64,000 nt of DNA from Sporosarcina ureae (lineage in GTDB: Bacteria > Bacillota > Bacilli > Bacillales_A > Planococcaceae), in contig NZ_CP015348.1 of the NCBI RefSeq assembly GCF_002109325.1, positions 275,501-339,500 on the forward strand. Reading direction: 5' to 3'. The notes below the pieces were generated by a model. That model saw only the letters and a list, made by a program, of their open reading frames with translations. It was not told the origin of the DNA and did no database searches. A program made the position numbers and the translations under genes. Shown in pieces: positions 1 to 8,973 of the stretch. Numbering within the stretch: the stretch's first letter is position 1; each line of letters opens with the position of its first letter.

Positions 1-510
1 ATCCATCACTTGGTTCGCTTGCTCCGAAATGGACTTGATGACATTGGCATTGACATCGGCCAATTGTGTTTGCAATTGCGAAAATATCGTGCTATTTAAT
101 AAATGATCTATCTGTTCGATTAATCGATTCCAATAAGTCGGCCAGTTTTCAATCAAACTAATAGTCTGTTCACGTATGATTGGAATCAGAATAATAATGC
201 CCCATACGACCAAGCCGATAATCACTAGAAAGACGGTAACGATTCCACCGATACGTGGAACTTTTTTTCTTTCAAGCCAATCAATTAAGGGATTCAGTAG
301 ATAAAATAAAATCCCCGCCATAATTACTGGCAATCCAATCACACTGAAAAACTCTTTTACGGGATGCAGAAGGTAGGTAATCTTTGAAAAGAGTAATAAA
401 TTCGCTAGTAGCAATAAAGTAATCAATAAAATCGCAACGACTTTATTATCTAAAAACCATTTGCGGAACCATGTCGCCATGCCTTTTAACTTAGCTCTCT
501 CCTGATCCAT
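1..510 (-). CDS. AI-2E family transporter, N-terminal part (runs off the left edge)
   Basis: Reverse-strand frame open from the left edge to an ATG at 510, with a second in-frame ATG at 480. About 170 N-terminal residues are present. Two hydrophobic hairpins are visible: one near residues 27-50 and one near 65-115, the latter containing GIVTVFLVIIGLVVWGIIIL. After these comes a soluble amphipathic stretch with EQTISLIENWPTYWNRLIEQ. This layout matches the N-terminus of the AI-2E exporter/PerM family of polytopic membrane proteins; the actual substrate is not knowable here. The start is uncertain: AAAGGAATGGGG lies upstream of 510 and GGAGAGAG upstream of 480. Two operator-like palindromes lie 100-150 bp upstream. 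Confidence 0.75.
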   Translation of the reverse strand, partial: MDQERAKLKGMATWFRKWFLDNKVVAILLITLLLLANLLLFSKITYLLHPVKEFFSVIGLPVIMAGILFYLLNPLIDWLERKKVPRIGGIVTVFLVIIGLVVWGIIILIPIIREQTISLIENWPTYWNRLIEQIDHLLNSTIFSQLQTQLADVNANVIKSISEQANQVMD

Positions 511-607
511 TGGCTGTACCCCATTCCTTTTTCTAGATGTGACATGCTGTATGTATAGTATACAACGTTAAGAGAAAAGCAGTTAGTAATACTATCTTTC
601 ATAATAG

Positions 608-658
608 TTGTTTGCCTATTAGCAAACAAAACTAAACTTTGTTTGCTAACTGGCAAAC
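608..658. promoter_or_regulatory. Tandem operator-like palindromes GTTTGC-N6-GCAAAC
   Basis: The first palindrome is at 610-627 (GTTTGC CTATTA GCAAAC, arms extend to TTG/CAA at 608-629). The second is at 641-658 (GTTTGC TAACTG GCAAAC). Their centres are 31 bp apart, about three helical turns. They lie between the osmC stop and the AI-2E-type gene, both on the minus strand, so they could control the latter. The binding protein is unknown; dimeric TetR- or MarR-type repressors bind sites of this shape. The right arm of site 1 and left arm of site 2 can also form a hairpin, so a weak terminator role is not excluded. Confidence 0.45.
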
Positions 659-713
659 GAATGCACAAATAAAAAACGTCTGCACCCATACATCTGGTAC
701 AAACGTTGAATAA

Positions 714-1172
714 TTATTTCTTAATCCATTTAGACTCAAGCGAAATTCCCGCATCCGCAAATAAATTATACACTGGACATCTTCTCTCTACTTCAGCTTT
801 CAATTGATCGATCGCTTCTTGTGATTCATTCGTGGTGATTTCACAAACAAAGCGTACTTTTTGGAAATGTGTTTTCACACCTTCTTCTCCCATCAAGCCA
901 CGCGCATCTACGATTCCTGTTGTATCAAAATCAATTGCAGTGAATGTGAAGTTTTGTTCTGTCGCAATTAAAGGGATCATGACCGCTTTACAACCATTCA
1001 GTGCAGCTGCGATAAATTCGAGTGGATTGGCACCGGTATCCGTTCCGCCCAATTCTACTGGTTCATCCATCGGAAACGCTTCGAAATTACGAATGCTATG
1101 CGTTGAGCGAACGCCTTGATCCCACTTCGCTGTTGCGGCAATCTTAACTAATGTACTGTTTTTCGTCGACAT
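714..1172 (-). CDS. OsmC/Ohr family protein
   Basis: 152 residues, a usual length for the family. The two conserved cysteines are visible in NGCKAV (about residue 60) and RRCPVYN (about residue 132), which form the peroxidatic/resolving pair in OsmC and Ohr thiol peroxidases. LGGTDTGANPLEFIAAALNG is the family's helix region before the first Cys. The family reduces organic hydroperoxides in the cytoplasm, but which OsmC subgroup this is cannot be told without alignment. The ATG is preceded by AGGGAGATG. The gene appears monocistronic. Confidence 0.85.
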   Translation of the reverse strand: MSTKNSTLVKIAATAKWDQGVRSTHSIRNFEAFPMDEPVELGGTDTGANPLEFIAAALNGCKAVMIPLIATEQNFTFTAIDFDTTGIVDARGLMGEEGVKTHFQKVRFVCEITTNESQEAIDQLKAEVERRCPVYNLFADAGISLESKWIKK

Positions 1173-1265
1173 ATACCCATCTCCCTTTAATCCTTAGTAA
1201 TATAATATGTATTGTAGCATATAAGGTTGTGAAATGTAATAGAGTATTAAGAATTCTTTTGCATA

Positions 1266-1298
1266 GAAAAACACCTGTAGAAAAAACAGGTGTTTCTG
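1266..1298 (-). terminator. Intrinsic terminator after aldo/keto reductase
   Basis: The stem AAACACCTGT / ACAGGTGTTT (1269-1278 with 1286-1295) is followed on the minus strand by TTTTTC. It is placed just past the 3' end of the aldo/keto reductase gene. Confidence 0.75.
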
Positions 1299-1346
1299 CT
1301 TCTCATACAGGTGGTAGTCATTTGTTTTTTATCAAAAAATATTCAA

Positions 1347-2195
1347 TCAATCAAACTCTTCATATTCATTCGGATGTTGTCCTTCCACTCTTCCAGCTTC
1401 ACCTTTATCCAATGCATCAATTTGTTTCATATCTTCTTCGCTCAGTTCAAAGTCGAATACATCCAGATTAGCTTTTTGATGAGCGTATGACGAGGATTTC
1501 ACGACAGTCAATACGTCGTTCTGTAAGTTCCAGCGAATAATGATTTGTGCAGGTTCTTTGTTGTATTTTTCAGCGATCGAAACAATGGTTTCATTTGTTA
1601 AGACGTCATTTAATTCACGACCTAAAGGACTCCAAGCTTCTGTTACGATTCCACGGCTCTTATTGTATTCAACCAATTCATTATTGTTAAAGTACGGATG
1701 ACGCTCGATTTGGTTGGTCGCTGGTGTGACGCCAGTTTTTTCAATGATTTTCTCCAAATGCTCCGGCAAGAAATTCGATACGCCTATCGTCTTGATCAGT
1801 CCGAATTTCTGTGCATCGACTAACGCTTGCCATGCTTCTTCATATTGACCTTGTTTTGGAAGCGGCCAATGAATCAAGTATTTATCAAAGTAGTCGAGAC
1901 CTAGACGATACAGCGATTCTTGAATCATGAGTATCGCTCTGTCGTAACCGTGTGAATGTCCGGGAAGTTTCGAACTGATGATCAATTCCTCGCGAGGAGT
2001 AGATGAACGTCGAACGGCTTCGCCTACCATGCCTTCGTTGTTGTAGTTAGTGGACGTGTCGATGAGTCTGTAGCCTGCTTCGATTGCGGATAATACGGAC
2101 GTGACACCTTGTGCACCTTTAACTTGTACAGTTCCGAATCCAATGGATGGAAGGCTCGTTCCGTCATTTAATCGCATCGTTTGTAGTTTTTCCAT
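1347..2195 (-). CDS. Aldo/keto reductase
   Basis: NADPH-dependent cytosolic carbonyl reductase of the AKR superfamily (TIM barrel), about 282 residues. The catalytic tetrad is readable: Asp and Tyr in LIDTSTNYNNE, Lys in IISSKLPGH and His in DKYLIHWPLP. WNLQNDVLTVVKSS matches the cofactor-binding region near the C-terminus. Closest in style to the Bacillus YtbE/YvgN group (methylglyoxal/aldehyde reductases), an inference from motifs only. Start: ATG at 2195 has AAAGGTG 10 nt upstream; an in-frame TTG at 2204 abuts that site, so the ATG is preferred. Flanked by its own terminator. Confidence 0.88.
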   Translation of the reverse strand: MEKLQTMRLNDGTSLPSIGFGTVQVKGAQGVTSVLSAIEAGYRLIDTSTNYNNEGMVGEAVRRSSTPREELIISSKLPGHSHGYDRAILMIQESLYRLGLDYFDKYLIHWPLPKQGQYEEAWQALVDAQKFGLIKTIGVSNFLPEHLEKIIEKTGVTPATNQIERHPYFNNNELVEYNKSRGIVTEAWSPLGRELNDVLTNETIVSIAEKYNKEPAQIIIRWNLQNDVLTVVKSSSYAHQKANLDVFDFELSEEDMKQIDALDKGEAGRVEGQHPNEYEEFD

Positions 2196-2314
2196 TTTAC
2201 TCAAACACCTTTCATTTTTATTAATTGTACTTGTGTAGATACTCTATTTATCTTCCCTGCGTAAACGCAAATAAACATTTCTACATTTCTGACGCTTTCT
2301 ATCGTGCACATCTA

Positions 2315-2355
2315 AAAAGCACCCACGCGGAAATGCTCCATGCATGGGTGCTTCT
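2315..2355 (-). terminator. Intrinsic terminator after epimerase gene
   Basis: The stem AAGCACCCA / TGGGTGCTT (2318-2326 with 2345-2353) is followed by TTTTTA on the minus strand, directly downstream of the epimerase stop. Confidence 0.8.
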
Positions 2356-2361
2356 GGGTGA

Positions 2362-3417
2362 TTATACTTTGCTTATACCTGGCTGTGTAGACAAGGTGAT
2401 GTCTTCCCCCACATATTTCATGAATTCTGGCTGTTCTTTCAACCACAAAGGGGCATCCAGATCAAAGTATCGTACATTAGGATGAGCTACTGCAAAATGT
2501 GCTGCCGCCGCTACCGATTGGTCAGATTCCATCATGCTGCCTATCATGCAATGAACACCAGCTGTTTCAGCAATACTGGCAATTTTCAACGCATTGGAGA
2601 TCCCTCCACACTTCATCAGCTTGATATTCAATAAATCAATATATTTTCCACTAACTAACTTTAGCGCATCATGCGGAGAGAATAAGCTTTCGTCTGCCAT
2701 AATCGGAATATTGACGTTGTTCGTAACAAATTTTAATCCTTCCAAATCATGTGCAGCGACTGGCTGTTCAATGAATTCTATATTCAAATTTTCACGTTCC
2801 ATTTGATTGATTAACTGAACAGCTTGTTTAGGCGTCCATCCTTGATTGGCATCTAGGCGCAACGTAACATCTGGCGGTATAACGGCACGTATTGCAGAAA
2901 CTCGAGCCATATCCAATTCCGGTGCGGAGCCGACCTTTACTTTCAAGCTCTTAAACCCAGAATCCACATTTTTTATCGCGTTTTTTGACATAATTTCAGG
3001 TGTATCTACCCCAATTGTCATACACGTTTTCAAGTGTTTATGATTTCCTAAATAACGATAGAGCGGAATTCCCAACAACTTACTGTAAGCATCATACATC
3101 GCGATATCTGCTGCTGCTTTGGCACTTGTATTTCCTACGCAACTAGTTTGGATATCCATCAATAAGGATTGAAAATTATCCATATGTTGATTTAACAATA
3201 TTTTTTTTATTGGACCCAACAAAGCAGCTTGGATACTTTCAGTTGAATCTCCTGTAATTACCCACGTAGGAGCGGCGGATCCCATACCTACCACCCCATT
3301 TTCCAAATGAATAGTTACTTCAATACTGTCGATTTCAGTCGCTGTCCGAAGAGCGGTTTTAAATGGTCTTTCAAGAAGAATGTTACGACATGTGACTTCT
3401 ACATCTAGTATTCTCAC
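2362..3417 (-). CDS. Dipeptide epimerase, enolase superfamily (muconate-lactonizing subgroup)
   Basis: 351 residues, typical for L-Ala-D/L-Glu-type dipeptide epimerases, which act on murein-derived dipeptides in the cytoplasm. The enolase-superfamily signature is complete: KVKVGS (general base Lys pair), RLDANQGW (metal ligand Asp), EFIEQP (Glu), MADESLF (Asp) and NIKLMKCGG (second catalytic Lys). Substrate specificity is inferred from the family; other MLE-subgroup enzymes (N-succinylamino acid racemase) share these residues. Starts at GTG with AAGGAGAG 6 nt upstream. Monocistronic, own terminator. Confidence 0.85.
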   Translation of the reverse strand: MRILDVEVTCRNILLERPFKTALRTATEIDSIEVTIHLENGVVGMGSAAPTWVITGDSTESIQAALLGPIKKILLNQHMDNFQSLLMDIQTSCVGNTSAKAAADIAMYDAYSKLLGIPLYRYLGNHKHLKTCMTIGVDTPEIMSKNAIKNVDSGFKSLKVKVGSAPELDMARVSAIRAVIPPDVTLRLDANQGWTPKQAVQLINQMERENLNIEFIEQPVAAHDLEGLKFVTNNVNIPIMADESLFSPHDALKLVSGKYIDLLNIKLMKCGGISNALKIASIAETAGVHCMIGSMMESDQSVAAAAHFAVAHPNVRYFDLDAPLWLKEQPEFMKYVGEDITLSTQPGISKV

Positions 3418-3620
3418 GCAATCTCTCCTTAGATATTTAATTAAGTACTAATTTATTTAAACGAGTATGTTTACATCATGCCGAAACTAATAGACCTAAA
3501 CCTATCGTGTACAGTGCTATACTATTTCCCAGGTTATAGTTACATGTTATACTGCTCTAGCGGCATAATGAATTTGCATGCAAGCTTGTTTAATTTATTG
3601 TTCTAGAAAGGAAGTAACTC

Positions 3621-5030
3621 GTGTCATCATTACAAATTGTTCAAGTACGTCATCCTAAAGCTATGGCTTTCACTCTGATGTTCGGAGCCTTTATTGGGTT
3701 GTTTGGTGAAACAGCATTAAATATGGCTCTGACAAATATTATGGCCGATTTCTCGGTCAACTCTGCTACCGCTCAGTGGTTGACAACAGGATACTTATTA
3801 ACGCTCGGTATTCTAGTACCTGTGTCTTCTCTCTTAATTCGGTGGTTTACAACGAAACAATTGCTCGTTGCGTCTTTGGCCTTTTCCATAGCCGGTTCAT
3901 TTCTAGCGGGGTTCGCTCCGAGTTTTGCCGTGTTATTTATAGGTCGTGTCGTGCAAGCGATAGGAACAGGAATATTATTACCATTAATGATGAACGTTAT
4001 TTTATTGATATTCCCAATCCATAAACGCGGTGCCGTTATGGGCGTCATGGGGCTTGTGATCACGACAGCTCCTGCGATTGGACCTGCGTTGTCCGGATTG
4101 ATCGTGGATACACTCGGTTGGTCATATATCTTCTGGGTCAGCTTGGTGTTTTATGTAGGATTGATCGTATTCGGTCTCAAACAAATTGACAACGTCTCAC
4201 AAATCACGAAGCCAGCGATTGATATCGTTTCGATTGTATTATCAACAGTTGGATTTGGCGGAGTCATTTATAGTTTAAGTACTATGGCAGAAAAGTCTTT
4301 AACATCTGCATACGTATATCTTCCATTAGTAGTCGGTTTAGTCTCCCTATCATTATTTGCGGTAAGGCAGTTCAAGATGAAACACCCGATGATTAATTTA
4401 CGTGTGTTTAAATATCCGATGTTCACGTTAGGGGTCGTGCTGTTGTTCATCGGCATGTTTTTAATTCTCTCTTCAGCCATTTTACTTCCTCTGTATATGC
4501 GAACATCTTTGCTCGTCAGCGCAGCAGTCGCAGGATTTGCTTTGCTGCCAGGTAGCGCTATGAACGCATTATTGTCTCCCATCATTGGCATGCTGTCGGA
4601 CAAGTTCGGTGTCAAAAAAATCTTACCGATTGGCTTTTTATTTACAGCGGTCGCAAGTGTGTTATTTATCGTCATTATTTCGGCTGAAACGCCTATTTGG
4701 CAAGTGGTCATCGCATTCCTAATCTATTTTGTAGGCATTTCTATGATTATTATGCCTGCTCAAACAAATGGGTTAAATGAATTACCGCGCGAACTTTACG
4801 CGGACGGCTCAGCTGTCATGAATACTTTACAACAAATCGCAGGCGCTACAGGAACAGCGTTGGCGATTACATTTATGATACATGGGCAAAATGTATTTTT
4901 AGAAACTTCACCTAGTGCTTCGGCTGCTGAAATGATTGCGGCGGGTACGAAATATGCGTTCTACTTTATCGCTGGATTTGCTATTGTTGGATTCATAGCG
5001 TCATTGTTTGTGAAACGGGTTCGGGTGTAA
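3621..5030 (+). CDS. MFS drug:H+ antiporter, DHA2 (14-TM) family
   Basis: 469 residues with about 14 hydrophobic segments, as in EmrB/QacA/LmrB-type exporters. Family hallmarks are the N-terminal MFGAFIGLFGETALNMAL segment, GRVVQAIGTGILLPLMMNV (motif B region) and GLVITTAPAIGPALSGLIVD (motif C of antiporters). Predicted to expel hydrophobic drugs across the plasma membrane using proton motive force; the substrate is unknown. GTG start with GAAAGGAAG upstream. Divergent from the epimerase with a 200-bp gap; ends at a strong bidirectional terminator. Confidence 0.88.
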   Translation: MSSLQIVQVRHPKAMAFTLMFGAFIGLFGETALNMALTNIMADFSVNSATAQWLTTGYLLTLGILVPVSSLLIRWFTTKQLLVASLAFSIAGSFLAGFAPSFAVLFIGRVVQAIGTGILLPLMMNVILLIFPIHKRGAVMGVMGLVITTAPAIGPALSGLIVDTLGWSYIFWVSLVFYVGLIVFGLKQIDNVSQITKPAIDIVSIVLSTVGFGGVIYSLSTMAEKSLTSAYVYLPLVVGLVSLSLFAVRQFKMKHPMINLRVFKYPMFTLGVVLLFIGMFLILSSAILLPLYMRTSLLVSAAVAGFALLPGSAMNALLSPIIGMLSDKFGVKKILPIGFLFTAVASVLFIVIISAETPIWQVVIAFLIYFVGISMIIMPAQTNGLNELPRELYADGSAVMNTLQQIAGATGTALAITFMIHGQNVFLETSPSASAAEMIAAGTKYAFYFIAGFAIVGFIASLFVKRVRV

Positions 5031-5056
5031 GTAGACAAGTTATGTATATAGAACGT

Positions 5057-5096
5057 AAAAAAGACCGCTAATTTAACTAATGATTAGCGGTCTTTT
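5057..5096. terminator. Bidirectional terminator
   Basis: A 14-bp stem, AAAAGACCGCTAAT / ATTAGCGGTCTTTT, lies just after the exporter gene and upstream of the converging SLH gene 3' end, with T-runs on both strands. Confidence 0.88.
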
Positions 5097-5154
5097 CTAT
5101 TATATAGTCTTATAAAAGTATCTGCATCTTAATGGCCGTTACATAAATGCTCCC

Positions 5155-6504
5155 TCACTTCTTAAACACATATTTCTTCCCATCTTGGCCTGTTACGATC
5201 AACTGTGTGTCAGATACAGACATATGTTTCCCTTGAATACTTGATAATTTACTCGTCTTCTTATCCAGCAAGCTGTACTTATAAATACCTGTTTTATTGA
5301 AATAATACATCGTGGAATGATCGTACAGCACGGATGCATTGTTTTGATTTTCATTTGGAATAAATGATTTTTCTTTCGGATCTTCGTAAAATAGGATTCT
5401 TGCATCAAAATCGTGTTCTTTTTTTCTGTCCGATCCATTCATTGCGACAGAGTTGAGTGTCAACTTACTATCTTTTGGGATGTTAGGCGTTCGGTAATAG
5501 TCTCTTTTCGTTGCTTCATTTGTATAATAGATGCGATCATTCCAAATAAATACGTTTCGCATCGTCTCACCGAAAAGGGAAGACATAATCATAGAATCTT
5601 TCGGCCCCGTAAAACGCTCTGTTTTCGTCCGTATGATACCATACTCCATCGGTAATTCTGAAGCTTGGCCGATTGCACGTAAATAGGGAATGAATACTTC
5701 ATCATTATAGACAATTACATCAAACCAATCTTCCATATAACTAACCCAAACCCCGTCGACGGGTTCGAAATTTTGCTTACTCAAGATTATTTCACTTTTA
5801 GCCGTTTTTAAATCTTTTTTCACCAATCCATTATTTATATTGTATGAAAAGCCATTCTGCTCAACTGTTTTTCCTTTCTGGCTGACATATGAATGGTAAC
5901 GACTGAGTTTCATCGAATCGTCAAGCGCTCGTGTCAGAAATGCCGAAAACTGTGCGCGCGTCACCGATTGAGATGGCATGTATTTGCCTTCTGATCCGCC
6001 AGCAATGCGATGTTTAGCAATACCGTTAATGTCAGCATACGCCCAGTGCGCCGGAACTACATCAACAAAAGTCGGTTGACTGTCAAACGGTATATTGAAT
6101 GAACGGCGTAAAATGGCCGCCATCTGCGCACGTGATGTATTTTCCCCTGGACGCATTAACCCATGGTCTCCACGGAGAATTCCTTTTTCATTTACCGTCG
6201 CGAGAATTTTATAATAAGGGGACTTCTTTGAAACGTCTTTAAACACTACGTTTGGATTTTCCACGAGTGGAATCTTTAGAGCTTTGATCAGCATGGCGGA
6301 TGCTTGTGCTCGTGTGATCGGTTCATTCGGTTTGAATGTACCGTCTGGGTATCCTCCAATAATGTTGCGGTCATATAAATACTTGATTTCTTTTTGTGCC
6401 CAGTGGCCATTCATATCTGTAAACTCTGCTGCATGTGCTGGAAACGGCATGGCTGGAACTATGAGTAGTAATGCGATGAACGCCGCTATAAGTTTTTTCT
6501 TCAT
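5155..6504 (-). CDS. SLH-domain secreted surface protein
   Basis: 449 residues. A signal peptide (MKKKLIAAFIALLLIVPAMP, cleavage after AHA) is followed by three S-layer-homology repeats, about residues 27-75, 88-135 and 148-195. Each carries the FxDV/M-x-HWA and ITRAQxSAxL patterns that bind pyruvylated secondary cell-wall polymer. The C-terminal 250 residues are beta-rich, resemble a propeller-like DUF5050 region and have no clear catalytic motif. Start chosen at ATG 6504, 9 nt after AAAGGAGAG; upstream in-frame ATG at 6528 lacks a site. An ECF-sigma promoter lies about 60 bp upstream. Paralogue of the SLH gene at 22745-23971 in layout. Confidence 0.85.
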   Translation of the reverse strand: MKKKLIAAFIALLLIVPAMPFPAHAAEFTDMNGHWAQKEIKYLYDRNIIGGYPDGTFKPNEPITRAQASAMLIKALKIPLVENPNVVFKDVSKKSPYYKILATVNEKGILRGDHGLMRPGENTSRAQMAAILRRSFNIPFDSQPTFVDVVPAHWAYADINGIAKHRIAGGSEGKYMPSQSVTRAQFSAFLTRALDDSMKLSRYHSYVSQKGKTVEQNGFSYNINNGLVKKDLKTAKSEIILSKQNFEPVDGVWVSYMEDWFDVIVYNDEVFIPYLRAIGQASELPMEYGIIRTKTERFTGPKDSMIMSSLFGETMRNVFIWNDRIYYTNEATKRDYYRTPNIPKDSKLTLNSVAMNGSDRKKEHDFDARILFYEDPKEKSFIPNENQNNASVLYDHSTMYYFNKTGIYKYSLLDKKTSKLSSIQGKHMSVSDTQLIVTGQDGKKYVFKK

Positions 6505-6564
6505 CTGTTTCTCTCCTTTATCCGTCATATGTGCTGTGTACTTTCATCACTTATGCACCGTACA

Positions 6565-6590
6565 GACGGAGAATTTCAGAAAAAGTTTCA
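6565..6590 (-). promoter_or_regulatory. ECF-sigma promoter for SLH gene
   Basis: Minus strand TGAAAC (-35), 16-nt spacer, CGTC (-10), then TGTACG. This is the TGAAAC-N16-CGTC form used by sigma-M/W-like ECF factors. The predicted transcript start is about 50 nt before the ATG at 6504. Near-identical elements stand at 22592-22617 and 24015-24040. Confidence 0.8.
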
Positions 6591-6593
6591 AAT

Positions 6594-6632
6594 AAAAAAT
6601 ACCAAACCCCCAATTATGTAGGGGCTTGGTAT
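6594..6632 (-). terminator. Terminator of the ba3 oxidase operon
   Basis: The stem TACCAAACCCC / GGGGCTTGGTA (6600-6610 with 6621-6631) has one mismatch and is followed on the minus strand by TTTTTTA. It sits just upstream of the ECF promoter of the next gene. Confidence 0.75.
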
Positions 6633-6663
6633 ATAAATAGTTCTCGTTTAGTAAATAACATGT

Positions 6664-8337
6664 TTACCAAGTGACAAATGGTGGTGATCCGGGTGGTGCA
6701 TTTTGTATCATATCCACTAGAGGGATCACATAACCGAACGCGACAATGACCAGCATGATAATAATCCATACAGTCCATCGTTCTGTCCACTTCGGTGTCT
6801 CACTTGCGTTTTCTTCACCTTGGGCAATTGGAAATTCTGTATTTCCTTTTGGTGCGAAGAACATTAAGTTGAAGACGATATAGACAATCATCACGAGGGC
6901 TATAGTTAATAATGTTCCACCGACAGCTAATAATAGTAAGTATGGATCCCAACTTGCAGCCGTTGCACTATCGCCATACGTTGTGTAAGAAGTTCTTCTT
7001 GGAGCACCAAGTAGACCTACCGTATGCATTCCTCCGGCCATGAATACCATTCCAATAGTCCAAATGAGTGTTTGAATTACGCCTAATTTATTCATTGCTG
7101 GCGTCAGTGTCCGTTTGGATAAATAAGGTATTAACCAATACATTGCACCGAAGAAAGTCAACACCGCTGTCACTCCGACGGTTATATGGAAATGACCTAC
7201 AACCCAAAGCGAATTATGAACGACTTGATTCAATTGGTTCGCGTTTTGCGCTATTCCGCCAGCTCCACCTGGAATGAAGAAGATCATCGCAATCATAGGG
7301 GCTAGGAAACGAACATCTCCCCAAGGCATTTTCTTAATCCAGCCGAAGACTCCTTTTGCTCCTTTTTTCTTGCCGACACGAGCGAATACGAAGAACATCG
7401 CAAATGCGGTCATTAAGGACGGGAAGCCGATTACCATGCTCATTAGCGCATGTGTAAGTTTAATTCCTTCTGACATTCCTGGGTCAACAATTTGATGATG
7501 AAAACCGCCTGGAATATTCGATACGACTAACAAGATGACAACTACTCTCGTTAATGTATCACTGAATAAGCGCCCACCAATCACTTTCGGTACGACGACA
7601 TACCATAATGAAACTGCCGTTAAGTACCAAATGTTTACAAACGTATGTCCGAAGCTCCAAAATAACGTTCTACTGAGCATAACATTAATTGTTTCCGTCC
7701 AACCAAACGCCCATGGGATCAGCATTAACACTTCTGCTGTTACACCAAGGCTTCCGAAGAATAGAAGAATAAATACACCCATCGCAAAGAATCCTAGTAA
7801 CGGTATATGTTTGCCACGATTTCTTTTTCTCCACTTAGCGATTTGGGTGAATCCACCAAACGCAGCAATCCAAATCCCTGCGACTACAATAAATAAGCCG
7901 ACATAGAACCAAGGAGATGCTTTCATAGGCGGATAAAATGTATACATCACGGATGCGTTCCCCATTACGACTTGCGTAACGACGAGTACTACTCCTACCA
8001 GCATAGTGATGAGAGAAATCCACCCCATCTTCCTAACGATCGGAAATAAACCGTCCATCGTGTGAGAAAGTATCGAGTAAAAATAAGCAATTACAAACAA
8101 CACAGAGAACACTAAAACTAATAAAATACCATGTGCAGTTAAGACTTGATAGTAATTAAAGTTTGTGGGTAGTTCAAGTAATCCTGCACGGTTAAGTCCT
8201 TGAAGTAAACCTAACAGTCCACCTGCCAACAAGGTGATAAAAGCTATGGAGAAATACATTAACGTAAGACGAGAGTCTAGTCTATTACTTCCTGACATAG
8301 TACTGATTTTATTTTCAATTGTTTCCATTTGATTCAC
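6664..8337 (-). CDS. ba3-type cytochrome oxidase subunit I
   Basis: 557 residues and 13 or so membrane segments. Terminal heme-copper oxidase, reducing O2 with proton pumping in the plasma membrane. Metal ligands are readable: QVLTAHGILLVLVF (low-spin heme His), FWSFGHTFVNIWYLTAV (CuB His with the cross-linked Tyr), GGFHHQIVDPG (CuB His pair) and VGHFHITVG (heme a3 and low-spin heme His). The spacing matches the B-type (Thermus ba3-like) branch. ATG preceded by AGGAGGTG. Third gene of an operon 2A-II-I; 3 nt separate it from subunit II. Confidence 0.92.
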   Translation of the reverse strand: MNQMETIENKISTMSGSNRLDSRLTLMYFSIAFITLLAGGLLGLLQGLNRAGLLELPTNFNYYQVLTAHGILLVLVFSVLFVIAYFYSILSHTMDGLFPIVRKMGWISLITMLVGVVLVVTQVVMGNASVMYTFYPPMKASPWFYVGLFIVVAGIWIAAFGGFTQIAKWRKRNRGKHIPLLGFFAMGVFILLFFGSLGVTAEVLMLIPWAFGWTETINVMLSRTLFWSFGHTFVNIWYLTAVSLWYVVVPKVIGGRLFSDTLTRVVVILLVVSNIPGGFHHQIVDPGMSEGIKLTHALMSMVIGFPSLMTAFAMFFVFARVGKKKGAKGVFGWIKKMPWGDVRFLAPMIAMIFFIPGGAGGIAQNANQLNQVVHNSLWVVGHFHITVGVTAVLTFFGAMYWLIPYLSKRTLTPAMNKLGVIQTLIWTIGMVFMAGGMHTVGLLGAPRRTSYTTYGDSATAASWDPYLLLLAVGGTLLTIALVMIVYIVFNLMFFAPKGNTEFPIAQGEENASETPKWTERWTVWIIIMLVIVAFGYVIPLVDMIQNAPPGSPPFVTW

Positions 8338-8340
8338 CTC

Positions 8341-8808
8341 CTATTTCACTATGATTTTCATGCTCATCAATTGATGTCCGACGCCACAATATTCATTACA
8401 AATGGCTAAATATTCACCAGGTTTCTTAAACTTTTGTTTCGCTTCTTGAATATGTCCTGGCATGATCATGGCGTTTAAATTTGTACCAATTACTTGGAAG
8501 CCATGCATGACATCTATAGAAGTCATTTTAAAATGAACAGTTGCGCCAGCAGGTATTTCAATTATATTTGGCTCAAACGAAAAGGCGCGTAATATCATGA
8601 CGACTTCGTATTCGTTATCGCCAATCTTTGAAATTCCGGGATTATCAAACGGTGCTGTCTCTTCGACTTTTTCTGGATCAATCATGCCTACACCGCTTGG
8701 CGGGCCTTGGCCTAATGCAAAAGTCTGGACTCCACTATAAACTACTGCGATGACCAACATAGAAGCTGCTAAGAAAAGCCAGATTTTTTCATATCGATGC
8801 ATTTTCAT
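8341..8808 (-). CDS. ba3-type cytochrome oxidase subunit II (CuA)
   Basis: 155 residues. One N-terminal membrane anchor (KIWLFLAASMLVIAVVYSG) precedes a cupredoxin domain. The CuA site is complete: His in DVMHGFQV, then CNEYCGVGHQLMSM with both Cys, the second His and Met. It receives electrons from cytochrome c on the outer face of the membrane. ATG at 8808 with AAGGAGG 7 nt upstream; that site overlaps the stop codon of the small 2A gene, suggesting translational coupling. Confidence 0.92.
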   Translation of the reverse strand: MKMHRYEKIWLFLAASMLVIAVVYSGVQTFALGQGPPSGVGMIDPEKVEETAPFDNPGISKIGDNEYEVVMILRAFSFEPNIIEIPAGATVHFKMTSIDVMHGFQVIGTNLNAMIMPGHIQEAKQKFKKPGEYLAICNEYCGVGHQLMSMKIIVK

Positions 8809-8820
8809 TTGAATACCTCC

Positions 8821-8973
8821 TTATAGTCGTACTGAAAAGAAAATAAATAATAGTACCCAAAACAAAGCGATTCCGCCTCCAACAAACAGTATAGAAGCAT
8901 ACATAGCATTTCTGAATGAACTTTCATCCACTACTTCCTCATTGTTCACTCGTTCGTTTGGTGAATTCTTCAT
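8821..8973 (-). CDS. Cytochrome oxidase subunit 2A-like small membrane protein
   Basis: A 50-residue reading frame, MKNSPNERVNNEE at the N-terminus then a single membrane helix (NAMYASILFVGGGIALFWVL). It starts at ATG 8973 with AAGGGGGG upstream. Its TAA is the first part of the TAAGGAGG site of subunit II. Size, single helix and place directly before subunit II match the short subunit 2A of ba3 oxidases, which in those enzymes supplies the helix missing from the short subunit II. Family assignment is by context and topology. Confidence 0.75.
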   Translation of the reverse strand: MKNSPNERVNNEEVVDESSFRNAMYASILFVGGGIALFWVLLFIFFSVRL

